Below, in pieces: positions 45,511-57,287 of a stretch of DNA of 64,000 bases (the stretch's first letter is position 1; each line of letters begins with the position of its first letter). Made by a program: the position numbers and the translations under genes. Source of the stretch: Lates calcarifer (taxonomy: Eukaryota > Chordata > Actinopteri > Centropomidae); the NCBI RefSeq assembly GCF_001640805.2, contig NC_066847.1, positions 22,931,504 to 22,995,503 of the forward strand, given 5' to 3'. The notes under the pieces are model-generated. The model was given only the letters and a program-made list of their open reading frames with translations, did not search any database and was not told where the DNA came from.

Positions 45511-46699
45511 TCAACTAATATACTTACAACAAATCACTGAAATAATTTGGGATAATTACATAGCATAGTCACCTTGATGTGTGTAGAGCTGGTGTGATGT
45601 TACCCAGCACTGGGAGCTCGATGTGGCACTTCATCTCATCTGAGAGTGTAGCCGCTTCAGTCGTGTGTTCACCACACTCATTCAGTACAGCTCTTTGAGA
45701 GCTGCCTGTCTGTGTCCTTTAACCTTGATACAGATTTTTGTTTGTTTTTAATTTCCATACTTTTGTTAAAACATTAATCCAAGGACGACATCCTCTCCTC
45801 TTTTATTACTGCTGCTTTGATATAGGATTATTTAGACATTTACTTACGCTAATGACAAATTTCTTGGAACACTCTTTGAATTTTAGATCAAATGTGATTC
45901 ACTATTATTTTCACTTTAGTACAAATGTATCTGTGGTTTGGGCACATTTAGTGAATCAAATCAATTTTTACAAACAAACTAAAAACAGAGAATAAGAACA
46001 CTTTAATGAATAAAGCCTATTGATGGCTGTTGTGACATTAAGACAGGCTCTAATATCATAACGCTTAAAGCATAAGAACATCTGAGGCATTCCATTCTGT
46101 ATAACAATACTGAATACTCTGGCAGAAATAATGGATTATCCCAGCTTATTGTACTGACAATGAATGTATCAGTTATTTAAAACCTCTTCAACCTGAGGCC
46201 ACCACTTACTGATCCCAGCACATCTAAACTTTAGAGCGCAGAGGAAGCCATTAATGTGGTTGAACATAACTCTGCCCTCGCTATCAATTATGTAGTTCTG
46301 GTGTGAAAGAGACGGGAAAAGGGCCACACACAACAGGCGGTGGGGTCCAGCGTGGACAGAAAGCACTGCACCATGTGACTGCAGTGGATGTACTAACGCT
46401 CTCTCACGGTCCGAGTGAGAGCTATTCCCCCCGGACTCAGTGTTCCAGTTGCATCAGTGTTTGTCTGCTTTCTCTAGGACATGGGGCTGAAATGGGGCTG
46501 GAACTGAGAGAGCTCCATCTGGATACCCATAGGGCTTTCCTACTTTATAAGCATAGCACTGATAACGTCTCTCTCTGTGCTGCACAGCGCACAAAGTTTT
46601 ACCATTTCTGGCTGACCTGAAGTTCTTTCATTTTGTTCCAGTTGCGGGGCGTGCATGTTGTGATATTATTTTCAGTTGCCGGGCAATGTTGTTGATATA

Positions 46700-47065
46700 G
46701 TGTGAGATAGCTGATTGCTGCAGGTGCTTTAGTCTCTGTTGAGGTATTGAATTTGATCAATTTTGAAATGATGTACTTTTACTCCACTACACACAATATA
46801 TCTGAAAGCCTGATTACTTACAAATTATCTTGTAAAATGTGATGCATTGTGATTGATCAAACTGCCCAGTAGTACCTAAAATACTTAAAAGTAACACCAA
46901 ATTACAATACTGTTAAGTATATTAAATTACAATAATATAACACCCAGAAAAGGTCCATTCTGCGTAACTAGTTGATTTAATTTTCATACTTTAGGGATAT
47001 TTTGTTGCTAATATTTGCATTGACACATTTGAGCTTGATCACATAGTACAGTACATACTTAAACT
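46700..47065. repeat. GTACTTTTACTC-type repeat, third copy
   Basis: TGTACTTTTACTCCACTACA, AAATGTGATGCATTGTGATT, AAACTGCCCAGTAGTA, AATAATATAACACCCAGAAA, GGTCCATTCTGCGTAAC and TGAGCTTGATCACATAGTAC are clear landmarks. Confidence 0.7.
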
Positions 47066-48003
47066 CAATATATACTTTTTACAGTATTTGAAGATTATGT
47101 GAAGCAGAGGCAATATTATTAATATAATAAATATCACAGATAGACTGATCAGTGAATGTATCTGACAATTTGTAGCAAGAAATTGCAACCCAGAAATGCT
47201 AAAGATATGTTTGAGGTAGTTAAGAAACAGGGTCACTATTAAATAGTTTGTCAACCAGATAACACAGAGAAGTTTATTTTTCAGCTGTGTGAAAAGATGA
47301 CCATTACTTGATCTTTTTTGTATTTTAATTTTCAACGTTTAATGTCATTGTTGACCTAAAAATGTTGTAACGGGGCATACGGTGACCTAGGTATCTAAGA
47401 CCACATAAACTGCAGTGTCAAATCTGGTCAAAAATCTTTGCTGCATGATATCCTCCTCTCTCCGTCCCAGCACTGTCACAACTGTCTTGTGACTAAATAC
47501 TATTAATTAAAGGCAATAAATTACTAAAAGTAATCTAAAAAAGAAGCCATTAGTTATGCTGTAACTTGACTAGTACAATATATTTTTTTCCCACTGAACT
47601 TTAAATGGATATTAAAAGTAATTTTGCATGCCTTTTTAAATTGAAGTAAATATTAATGCCATTAGATTTCTCTCAGATCACACACTTTTGAATTATTTCA
47701 TTGAGTTTACAGCTACAGTTGGTGGGGTTTTTATGTAAATATCTGCATCCGATCAGCCTCACTCCCAAAGTGGTGCTGCATAAGAGAACAAACATACACC
47801 CTACCACCCAGAGCCCATTAATTCTCACCATTTGCAGACAGAAAATTCTGATCCATGTGGGTGTCAGCCTCTCCAAATGATGATAAAGATTTAGGAGTAA
47901 ATCTCAACTATGTTACATGATTTAAGGGTATTTAAGAGTATAAAGTACCACATGTTGTAGTTTGGTTATGTCCAGAGAAACTACGGCATGTTGGGTACAA
48001 TAA

Positions 48004-48007
<4 letters not shown>
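47066..48007. other. Non-coding DNA
   Basis: AT-rich, no supported feature. Confidence 0.5.

Positions 48008-48036
<29 letters not shown>
48008..48036. repeat. GT microsatellite
   Basis: About 14 GT units. Confidence 0.93.
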
Positions 48037-48909
48037 CTCTTATGTGTGTCTCCCACTACAGTGTACAAGTACAAATATATTTCAGTAACTAAGTTGATAT
48101 CAGTGAATAGTTTCCTCATTGAGGGACCAGGTGGCTGCTTTGTGCATTCAGATGGAGGCAGAGGTGGTGAGGTGGGGGTTAATATTTGCAGGCTGTAGGA
48201 ATGTGTTTGGAGTCAGCAGTGAGAATTCCTCAGTTCTGCATTAGTAGGTCACAGCGTTGCCTCTTACCTCGCCAAACTATCTGAATCCCCTCTTTTCCCC
48301 TCTTTCCCCCATGTCTGTGTCTTCTGTCTCCCCCTACGACTCTGTCTTGCGTTTGATCTGCGTCTTTATCACCGCGTTCCTACGCCTGTCTCATTCTTGA
48401 TGCGTGTCTTTTTCCTCTGTGTTCTGTCTCAAGTTTTGATCCTCACCATCTCCTCTCTCCTCTCAGGCTCTTTAGTTGTCTCACAGACATCTTAAGAGCC
48501 TCAGGAATTGGGGGTTGGGTAAAACGTGAGCGATAAGGAAAATGCATGTGAGTGTGATAATTCCAGCAGAGCCCTCTCTCCTGCCGGCCTCGTGTCCTCT
48601 TCAGGATGTCAGCCATGTAAGATTTATGGAGCAGGTTCCTGAGAAATGGGCTTTCTTGATGTCACGAGGCATCGTCCGTTCATATCTTCACACGAGTTAG
48701 TTCAACTGTAGACCATAAAATAGTCACCACCTGCCCAGGCTATCACTCTCTTCAGGATCATATCACAAATTGGGGTTGTCACCTAACACTGCTGCTCAGG
48801 TTAAGCCAAGACAAGAATCCGAGAGACATCTCATCTTCTTTAAGTCGTTTTCATCAAGATTTCTATATCAGTTCAAGAAAGCATCTGAATTTAAACTGAA
48901 ACAGCTAGT

Positions 48910-49260
48910 CTTTAAGACATAGTTTAACATTTTGGGAAATATACTAATTTGCTTTCTTTGCCAAATGAGAGGATCCATACTACTCCCATTTCTTTCTATT
49001 AACTATAAGGATACAACAAATAGGTCGTTAGCTTAGCTTAGCATAACGACTGGAACCAACAGCTAGCCTGGCTCTGTGACACTAAAGGTGACCAAATTTA
49101 AATAATTTAGTTCCATTTAAATAGTAAAGTATAAATGTATCAATTAGTGAGATTTTGAGTACCAAACTAAGCTAACTAGCTTTATATTTACTGTACAATT
49201 ATCCAGATTAATATCCCAAAATTTCAAGCTATTGCCTTAACCAATTAGTCAACAGAATAG
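48910..49260. mobile_element. Second inverted-arm (MITE-like) element, degenerate
   Basis: Begins AGACATAGTTTAACATTTTG, then GGAAATATACTAATTTGC, continues GTTAGCTTAGCTTAGCATAA and CAGCTAGCCTGGCTCTGTGA, and carries ACTAAGCTAACTAGC further right. Same family as the element at 19.85 kb, with eroded right arm. Confidence 0.6.
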
Positions 49261-52200
49261 TCCAAAACAACATTTTTTTTAACCCCAAAAAAAGTCAAAT
49301 ATTAACTGGTTTTGACCTCTTAAATTTGCGATTTTGCTCTTTTTCCCTTTCATATTATTGCTTATTAAATATCTTTAGGTTGTATTTGTCAGACAAGTAA
49401 CAAATAATTTTACAATGTTCTGTGAACTAATGATTGACTCTTTTTTTTCTTTTTTTTCACATTTTAAAGCTTGAGCACTTATCGGCTATTTGAAAACATT
49501 GTGGATTCATTGAATTAAAACAATCATCACTTGTAGCCCTAAAAAGTAATAGATCAAATGGTTTGAAGTGTCACTACGTCTCTTCTGGCAACATATTGAT
49601 AGCATTCACAAGGCTCTCCATTATGCCTCGCCGTGATACACATGCTCTTCAGTGGCGTCGGAGGTGTCAGCTGCCCACGTCACACAGCGACACCCTCGAG
49701 TGTGCCAGCTCCCTGGTGCCAGACAGAGAGGAGGAGATGTGGGAACAGTGTGAAGAAAGAGGGGAAGAGAAAAATGAAGGCGTAAAGAAACAGGCCGCCT
49801 GAGCAGTAGAGACAAGTGGGTGAAAACAGCCAGGGAGAAACCGTCTAAGGGGAGGAAGAAAGGGTTTGATGCTGGAGCAATGACAGGATATGAAAAAAAG
49901 GAAGGTGAAGGGTGGGAGGAGGTGGAACCGTTTGTGTTGATTGTCTGTCTCCTCAGTGAATCATTGGACAATGAACCTCAACTGCTCCTAAGCAATAAAA
50001 ATTAGTCAGTCTGATGGCGAGTATTAACTGTTTGAGGTAAAGTGATGGTCCACATAGAAAGCATTACACATCAGTATATAAAATATAATAGCAAACAAAC
50101 TTAGCAAACAAACTTTTACAAATCAAAGATACAGAGGTCGGTAGTGGAAGGGAGACTTGCCAGTGTCTGCTGTTCTCTGGTCAGCGTGGGTTGTCAGGGT
50201 CACATCTGTAAGATGAAAGGAGAGGCTGCGGTTGGTTGCTTCCACAGAGGGATGGAAAGGTCAGGAAGTGGCCCCAGCACAAACACCAGACTCATTGTTC
50301 AAGTTCAAGGTAACGCTGAATGGGGTTTTCTTTCAGTTAGCTCGGCCCTGCGTCCCCTGACAAGTCCTCTGATAAGTCGTCTGATAAGTTTCTGTTTTTA
50401 AACGTGGTCGTAATTAGAGGGAAGCACTGTCTTTGGCGACGTCTGAAGTTGGTGTCATGCTTTTATAACAATTAAACTAATATAAACTAATTATGGCAGT
50501 GTTATTTATTGAGTTTTTTTTTTTTTTTTTTTTCCTTGCGCATTGGGCTCAGGTGCGTCCACTCTCTGCCCTTTCAGACAATGAACAAGGTCACAGCCAG
50601 AGGGTTAGATGTCAGGGCAGAGTTTCCCCTCCTCCACCTCCAGCAGTCTCCCTCCCTCCTTCCCTCCCTCACTCCCTCCTTCCCTCTCTGTTGTGTCTGT
50701 TCAGTCGTCAGCTCCTCATTAACTCCTCACAGGGGATTTCCTGTTCGCCTCCTTCGCTTCCCTGTTCCTGTTCAAAATGGAACGGCATATTAGCTCTTTT
50801 TACAAAACATGAATAATTAAATCCTTCACGGTTATTGTGCTGAATATGCAAACTAACTGCGTGAAAGTTGTAACCACGAGCTGGGAAAGAAAAAAGGTAG
50901 TCGGAGCACGACTAAACCAGCTACAGTGCCAAACCTTTGGGAAGTCTGGGTCTGTAATTGATGACTTTGTGCTCTTATTGAGTACAGTACAACACACACA
51001 CACACACATATACACACACAAGTACAGGCACATAATTCAGAGTCTGACTCATCCCCTTTAACAGAAAGTCAATAACAATATAGGAATGATTAATCAGTCC
51101 CTCCGTGGCCCCTCCCTCTCTACTCACCACCTTCCACTCTCTCTTCTCAACCCCATTCACCCTCTCTCAGCTTAGTATTGATCTGAATGCATTTGCTTCC
51201 CATTTATCCGTTAGCCCCCCTCCCCCAACACGTATACACTGCCACTGCATCGAGCGGTCACAAAGAACCTTTATATACAGGAGCGTCTCCTGTGCACACA
51301 AACAGCGCACTCACAAGTGTGTGCACATGTTGCAAAGGCAAACACACATCACTGCAGCATGCACGACATCTGATACTCTGATAGGTACTGCTACACTTAA
51401 CTCTGTTGCACTGAGGGATTTGGCTTAATTATTCTGGAGTGCAAATTAGAGAGGTCCTTTTCATAGTGCAGGTGCATTATGTGTGTGTATTCTTGTTTGT
51501 AAGTTGCATACACATCGTCCTAAACACAAGGCAGCATTCTTAGAGGTTTAACTGACAGCTCATTTCACCCCCCTGCTTCCCCCCTTACTATTCTGGTTGG
51601 TGGCACACAGGTTGCCATGACACCAGACTGTTTTGTCTGCCCTTTGACCTCTTTAAGGGGTGCTGTGGTCAATCAGGCATTACATGTGAGGGGCAAATAG
51701 AAGGGAGGAGAAGGAGGGGGATGCATTTCCTCTGTAAAAATGAGGTCTAAGAGGTTCCTCTATACATCCGCTTTGTACAGAGCAGAAGGTGGGGAGCCTC
51801 AGAGAGGCTCGCAGTGAAACAAAGACACATGTGCACATACAGGCATGGCAGCGTTCTGCAAGGGTAAATGAACTAGGCTGGAGCTCCCAGGGGGTGGGGA
51901 GTTATTATGCTCATTGTGCAGTCGGCCAGCTAAAGCTGTTTGGCTGCTTCTTTTGAAGTTATATTTATCAAACCGGAGCAGGAGGCTTAGCACTCCAAGC
52001 TGGTGCAATGCTTTGTCCACACTGCAGAACGCATGTGAGATGGCTCTCAGATATCAAGATTTTAACACCCTCAAATGTTTATCTCAGACACAACATTAAG
52101 CATGAAGTAGAATTTACGTTACACAGTTACATGGTTGCCACTAGTAATGACCTTCCCTGAAACCTTCAAGCAGGAAAATGCTGAAATCGTGACAGGGTTA

Positions 52201-52742
52201 TCCTCAGTAATTTCCTCTTATGCAAGCAGCAAGTGTTCACCATCAGCTCCACGCTGATCATGTTTAGATGATTTTGTAAATATCCAAACATTTATTAATG
52301 GTAGAACTCAAGAATTAAAGCACAACATTTGTGCATTAAGTGCAGCTTTTTAAATGAGGCTAATTTACTCTGCAGCTTTCTGTCAGTCCCTCTGTTCTGA
52401 CTGTCAGAATTATTGTAAAAGTTAGACATGTTATTTTATGTAATGACAACTGATTGCTAGGTAGTGTAATTTGGACTGCAGCTGTTTGATTATATAAGTT
52501 TATGTAGTTAATGATGATCCCTGTTCTGTCTATGGTGGATACTTTATTTATCCTTTACCTTCCTTTTAGCTAAATGCTGACAATCATGCTGACATCAATA
52601 CACCAATGCTGTTGTCCAGAGCAGCTCACGAGTAACACGGTGTCTTTTCTTGTCCACTGACACTTCAGCTGTTACATAGACTGAACCTGTGACCTCTTGG
52701 TTAAACAGTCTTTCTATTCACGAGACCAGCTTGTCTCCCTCT

Positions 52743-52747
<5 letters not shown>
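49261..52747. other. Non-coding DNA
   Basis: Contains a T homopolymer at about 50513-50534 and a CCCTCCTT-type polypyrimidine tract at about 50640-50695. Open frames overlapping these tracts are low-complexity artefacts. No gene is recognised. Confidence 0.45.

Positions 52748-52802
<55 letters not shown>
52748..52802. repeat. GT microsatellite, long
   Basis: About 27 uninterrupted GT units. Confidence 0.96.
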
Positions 52803-52804
<2 letters not shown>

Positions 52805-52819
52805 CTGTGTGTGTTTCAG

Positions 52820-52880
52820 CCACCCTCTGCTTCATGTCTGAGGAACACCTGGCACACTTTGACGAGGGAGTAATCTCAAG
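52820..52880 (+). ncRNA. Candidate spliced exon
   Basis: 61 bp between GTGTGTTTCAG and AAG|GTACCA, immediately after the long GT repeat. One frame is open (TLCFMSEEHLAHFDEGVIS), with no recognised family. It could be an exon of the putative microRNA host transcript. Weak evidence. Confidence 0.2.
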
Positions 52881-55800
52881 GTACCAGTATTTATTCAATA
52901 TATATTTTACATTTCACCTATCCACCTATTGACTATTGACCATATCCATTGATCTATTTAAACTAACATCAATCTATCTGTCTGCTCCTCTGGCTTAATA
53001 TGTCAATACATACACAGTCATGTACAGCACATATCCACATCTAACTGATTTCAAAAGCCTAACTGGCTGCAGCTACACGGCCCATATACATCATTTGTTT
53101 TTCTTGTGCAACAGTGTTCATCTATTGAGTGCATCTATTATCTCTGTTACACACAAATGAAATACTGGCAAATAATCCAGTGACACCTTTGGCAGCTAAA
53201 AACAGAGGTGTCAGAATGTCATGAAGAAAAAAATCCAGTTATCATCTTATCAATCAGTCATTCAGGATATTAATCACACTGTGATGGCCGTTTCTTTTTG
53301 TCTTCTCATGAAAATTCTTTCATACGTTACCGTAAAACAAAACCTCAGAATCATTAATGCTGTGGGGTTCAAGTTCAAGCACAGATGCATACTGCATAAT
53401 GTACAAAAGCCTCTATAAACTCCCAGTTATATTTTCTAATTGCAACCTGGATCTATGTGCAACAGTCTTGTTCGAGCTCTGCTTCTAAACACTTCAGTCA
53501 TGTAGACACAGTTCCTTTTTTATCCTCTAATAGTATCAGGCGTGCTGCTCCTAAATACTGAATGAAACTGCAGTAAGATATTAAAATTGTCATCCACCTA
53601 TTAATTAAAAAGACATTCAGTTTGAATGGAAAGAAGTTTATAAAATCTTCAGATATACACAGGCACATTTGTTGATGATCATAACAGAGTGAGTGCTACA
53701 GGGTACTTTAGGCCTTTTATCTAAAGTATGTAATTTGTCCTTCTCTCAGAAGGTAATTAATAGTTATCAAATCATGTTTATCCAAAAATTCAGTATCCCA
53801 GGCACACAGTCAGTTAAATAGAAAATAATTATCAAGCCACTGTGATGATCCAGCTGATCTGCAGAAAAGCAGAGATTCCAAAATAAGAGATGACTTGTAT
53901 AAAATAAAAAATAGAATGATCTACAAAGAGGGATGCAATTGCTTCTGTGCTTCTTATTTGGCAAAATAACGGGCCAACCCATCTTTTCTTACCACACACT
54001 CCTGCCACCACCACATGCACACCTCCACCCCTTAAAAACCAGAGCATTTAATTTCTCCACAAATACATTGTTCCATCGTGCATCTGATTGGAAACTTTTA
54101 GGGGGAGGAGCTACGCAAGGCCAGACACACACCAATCCCTGCTTACGAAGACTGACAGTTGTGCCATAGCAACAGTTTGGCTAGTTGCCAGGCTGTTGGG
54201 GTTGCCAGGCAAAAGGTTCCCATGGCAACATTCATTTTGCCATCGTGGTATATAAGTCTGGCGTCAACCAAAGCAGATTAGTGTAGGATAGAGGATCGCT
54301 CTCACCTGGGGAGAAAACACATGCATATTTCAGCAGATCGGAGCATTACTCTCTTATGTTACTATGATGTTACCTTCAGTTAGCGATGTTCCATGCATTG
54401 CTGCAAAGCAAGAGAGTAGCAGAGGTGTTGTATTCATGTTTAATATTCAAACTTGGCACCGTAGCTTTGGTGTATGAAAATTTGGTGGTAACCTGAGGAT
54501 CGTTCCGTTTTCCCAGAGTTGCATCATGTTCATTTCATCACCCACGATCACTGCTTTGAAAGTGAACTTGTCTTGTGATGACAGGTAAATCTGTGAACCT
54601 CTAAAACGCCTTAAAGGACTGTAGCCACTAAGTGATATTCCAGCATGTGTCACCGTATGTGGATGATGATCACGTATGAGAGGAATTTTGAACATGACGT
54701 GAGACTGCCCTGTTTATGAATCATCCCAGACAATTTTTCATAGTGGAGTAGTCTTTCACTGCTTAGACACTCAGACAGGCCTGCTTAAGGGGGGGATGAG
54801 AGCAATGGAGAGAGAGGGAGAGAAGGATAGCTGACACTGGCACAATTACACTGCATTTCTGCGTGATTTGACTGTGAAAATATTGCAGACGCGGGGGTAT
54901 AAAGTAGAGGAGGTTGTGGGTATGAAAGAAGGCTGGTCAGCATGTGTGGATAGAGAGGGCAAGAGAAGGGGAGGCGGGTGGGTGTATGAAGACAGAGGGT
55001 GGTTAAAAGGGTAAGAGGCTGGAAATGGGGACCCATGAGGGCTGAAGCAGAGAAAAGGTTGAGTGAGTGAAGTGAGGGAGGGGAAGTGGGGGGGGGGGGG
55101 GCACTTTGGGACAGGAGAGAAAAAGGGAGCAGCCGCAAGAAAAGGATTAGGACTCTTAAAAAAAGAAAAAGAAAAGAGGAGAGGTACAGGACACAAAATT
55201 CACCTGGCAACATTTTTACAGTAAGCCGTGCATGTTGCCTGATTGGTTAAAGGGCTTTGAGATGGGGTCTAGTTTCTTCTTTTCTGTGTCTGTCCATTCT
55301 CGTGGACATTGTTAATCCATAGCTGCAGAGTTCAACATGAGGTCTGCAGAAAGATAGGTGTGGCCACTGATCTTTTCTTTATTGTAATGCGTCTTTGCTG
55401 GAAGATGGATTCCTCAAATCCCACATGCCGAGCAGCATTTTTATGCAGAGAATGCAGAGCTCCTACGTACTGCGCTCCTTTGTCAGTGCCGTAGACTCAG
55501 TAGATGCTTTAAACTTCACATTTTTACAAAAATATTTGCAATTCTGGAATCATATTGATTTGTTCATATATATTCGTTTTGATAAGGTGCTGCTGAAACT
55601 CTTTAAATGGCATTTGCACAGCATATCATGTTGCCCCAGTTACGTCTGAATCTGTGCTCAGAGTAACGTAACACTCCTGGCTTGTAGCTGTTGGAATTTA
55701 GCATTGTGCCAGCAAACGTGGTACTGTAGCACGCAACCATTATGACTTCTACTGAGAGGATCCACAGATCTGAAAAAAAGTTCTTCTAGTTTTATTTTAT

Positions 55801-57196
55801 TTTATTTTTTTACTCCTGTGTTTGACGTGAAGGAAATTCCATTTTGACGGCACAGCAGAAGTCACCCAGATTTAGATATCACAGCTGACAGCAGACTTGA
55901 TGGTGATGACAGTGTTATGGCAGATGGCATTTAACTCCCATGAAAACCTGTCAGCTATTAAGTAGTATCTGACAGCTGATTGGGATGACAGGCTGCAGAG
56001 TGTAAATGTCTGAATGTGCAAAGCCAAACATTAAACATGGTTTAATAATAAGTTGGATGCAGTAATAGGAGGTGATTTTTAAATGTTTAAGAGGGAAGAC
56101 CAAGATATGAATCTTAGACACTGCTTTCCTGAGTGAAGAGACTGTTTACTTTAACATCCTGTATATATGAATGCTAGAACAGCCAATCCCTCATTGTTCA
56201 TGAGTAGCATTTTGCAGCTGTCTGTTTTGTGCTGCTCTATTGCAGAGCCTTGTGGTGTGGAAAGGCACAGATGAGAAGTAAGTCAGAGGGAGTTTGCTCA
56301 GCTGCCAGTAGAGGGCAACAACTCCTAAGAAATGGATAGAAATGCCATGAATGAACATAGGAAACTAAGCATTGGTTGTACTCACACCTGCATGAGCTGC
56401 CTAGATGTGTGGAAATGGATGTTCATAGCTTTGTTCCAGTGTTGTCAAACTCAAGATCAGCATCTTTTTGTTGCATATTTTGTTCCGTCTGGACTCAATC
56501 AACCCTTCCTACAGTACTTTTGATAACGTCAGCCTTGTCTTTCTCCTCCAGTAGTGCTTATGAGTAATTTATCCAACTGATACTCTTGGTGTCTCTTACA
56601 GCATATGCACCCACTCTGTCTAACTTAGCTCCTTGTACCTGAGCTCCTCTGCTGCTACTGGGCACTTCCATTCAGTGGCATCCTAGAAATTGCAGCAATC
56701 AGTGTATTTCCTGTAGATCAAACCTCCCAATTAAGTTGCGATAGCAGATTCTTATCTCTTCAGACAAAAACCCGTCATTCAAACTACTTCTTTTCCTGCT
56801 ATTGATCAAAAAAGTCCAATAGACACACACCACCAACTGAGCTTGGTGGGAAAATGTGATACTTTGTTATGTCAGAATCAAAATCTCTTTCCCCAAATCC
56901 AAGACCAAAAGGGAAAAAAAACAGCATGAAATCATTCTTTAGCACAACAAAGCATACACCAGAGAAAATCAAAGGAGTGAATCCCTTTTTAGTCTGCATG
57001 TCTCAATCTCGAAACTCACTAAATGATTTAGTGAGGACATTAACTATTTGACTGCATTGCTAACAGCAACATTGAAGTGAGGCATGAAGTAATTGGCTGA
57101 CTGGTAGACAGGAGCCAGACAGGTGTGTAGAGTACGTGCACAGACACCTACATCCTGCTGGTGAAGATCTTACCTGGAGAGCAACTCTACAGTCTG
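52881..57196. other. Non-coding DNA upstream of let-7
   Basis: A G homopolymer lies at about 55089-55101. I searched it by eye for the miR-99/100 mature core (ACCCGTAGA) on both strands and did not find it. No coding gene is recognised. Confidence 0.45.
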
Positions 57197-57287
57197 TGCT
57201 CTGCAGTGTGAGGTAGTTGGTTGTATGGTTTCGCATAATAAACAGCACGGAGATAACTGTACAACCTTCTAGCTTTCCCTGCGGAGT
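57197..57287 (+). ncRNA. let-7: let-7 microRNA precursor
   Basis: The 5p arm (57209-57230) begins with the let-7 seed TGAGGTAG and continues TTGGTTGTATGGTT. From memory this is the sequence of zebrafish let-7d. The 3p arm (57257-57278), CTGTACAACCTTCTAGCTTT and two more bases, is the typical let-7 star strand. The arms pair along their length, with the flanks CTCTGCAG and CTGCGGAG extending the stem and a 26-nt loop between the arms. let-7 represses heterochronic and proliferation targets after Dicer processing. With miR-125a 6.6 kb downstream on the same strand, it is the middle member of a miR-99/let-7/miR-125 cluster, and by neighbourhood the counterpart of human let-7e on chromosome 19. 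The minus-strand open frame opposite it is a shadow. Confidence 0.95.

Noticed and set aside
52820..52880. Possible protein-coding exon TLCFMSEEHLAHFDEGVIS
   Set aside because: No neighbouring exon continues the frame and no family is recognised; kept only as a weak non-coding exon candidate.
54785..55213. Minus-strand open frames rich in Pro, Ser and Leu
   Set aside because: Low-complexity purine-rich DNA with a G homopolymer; no domain.
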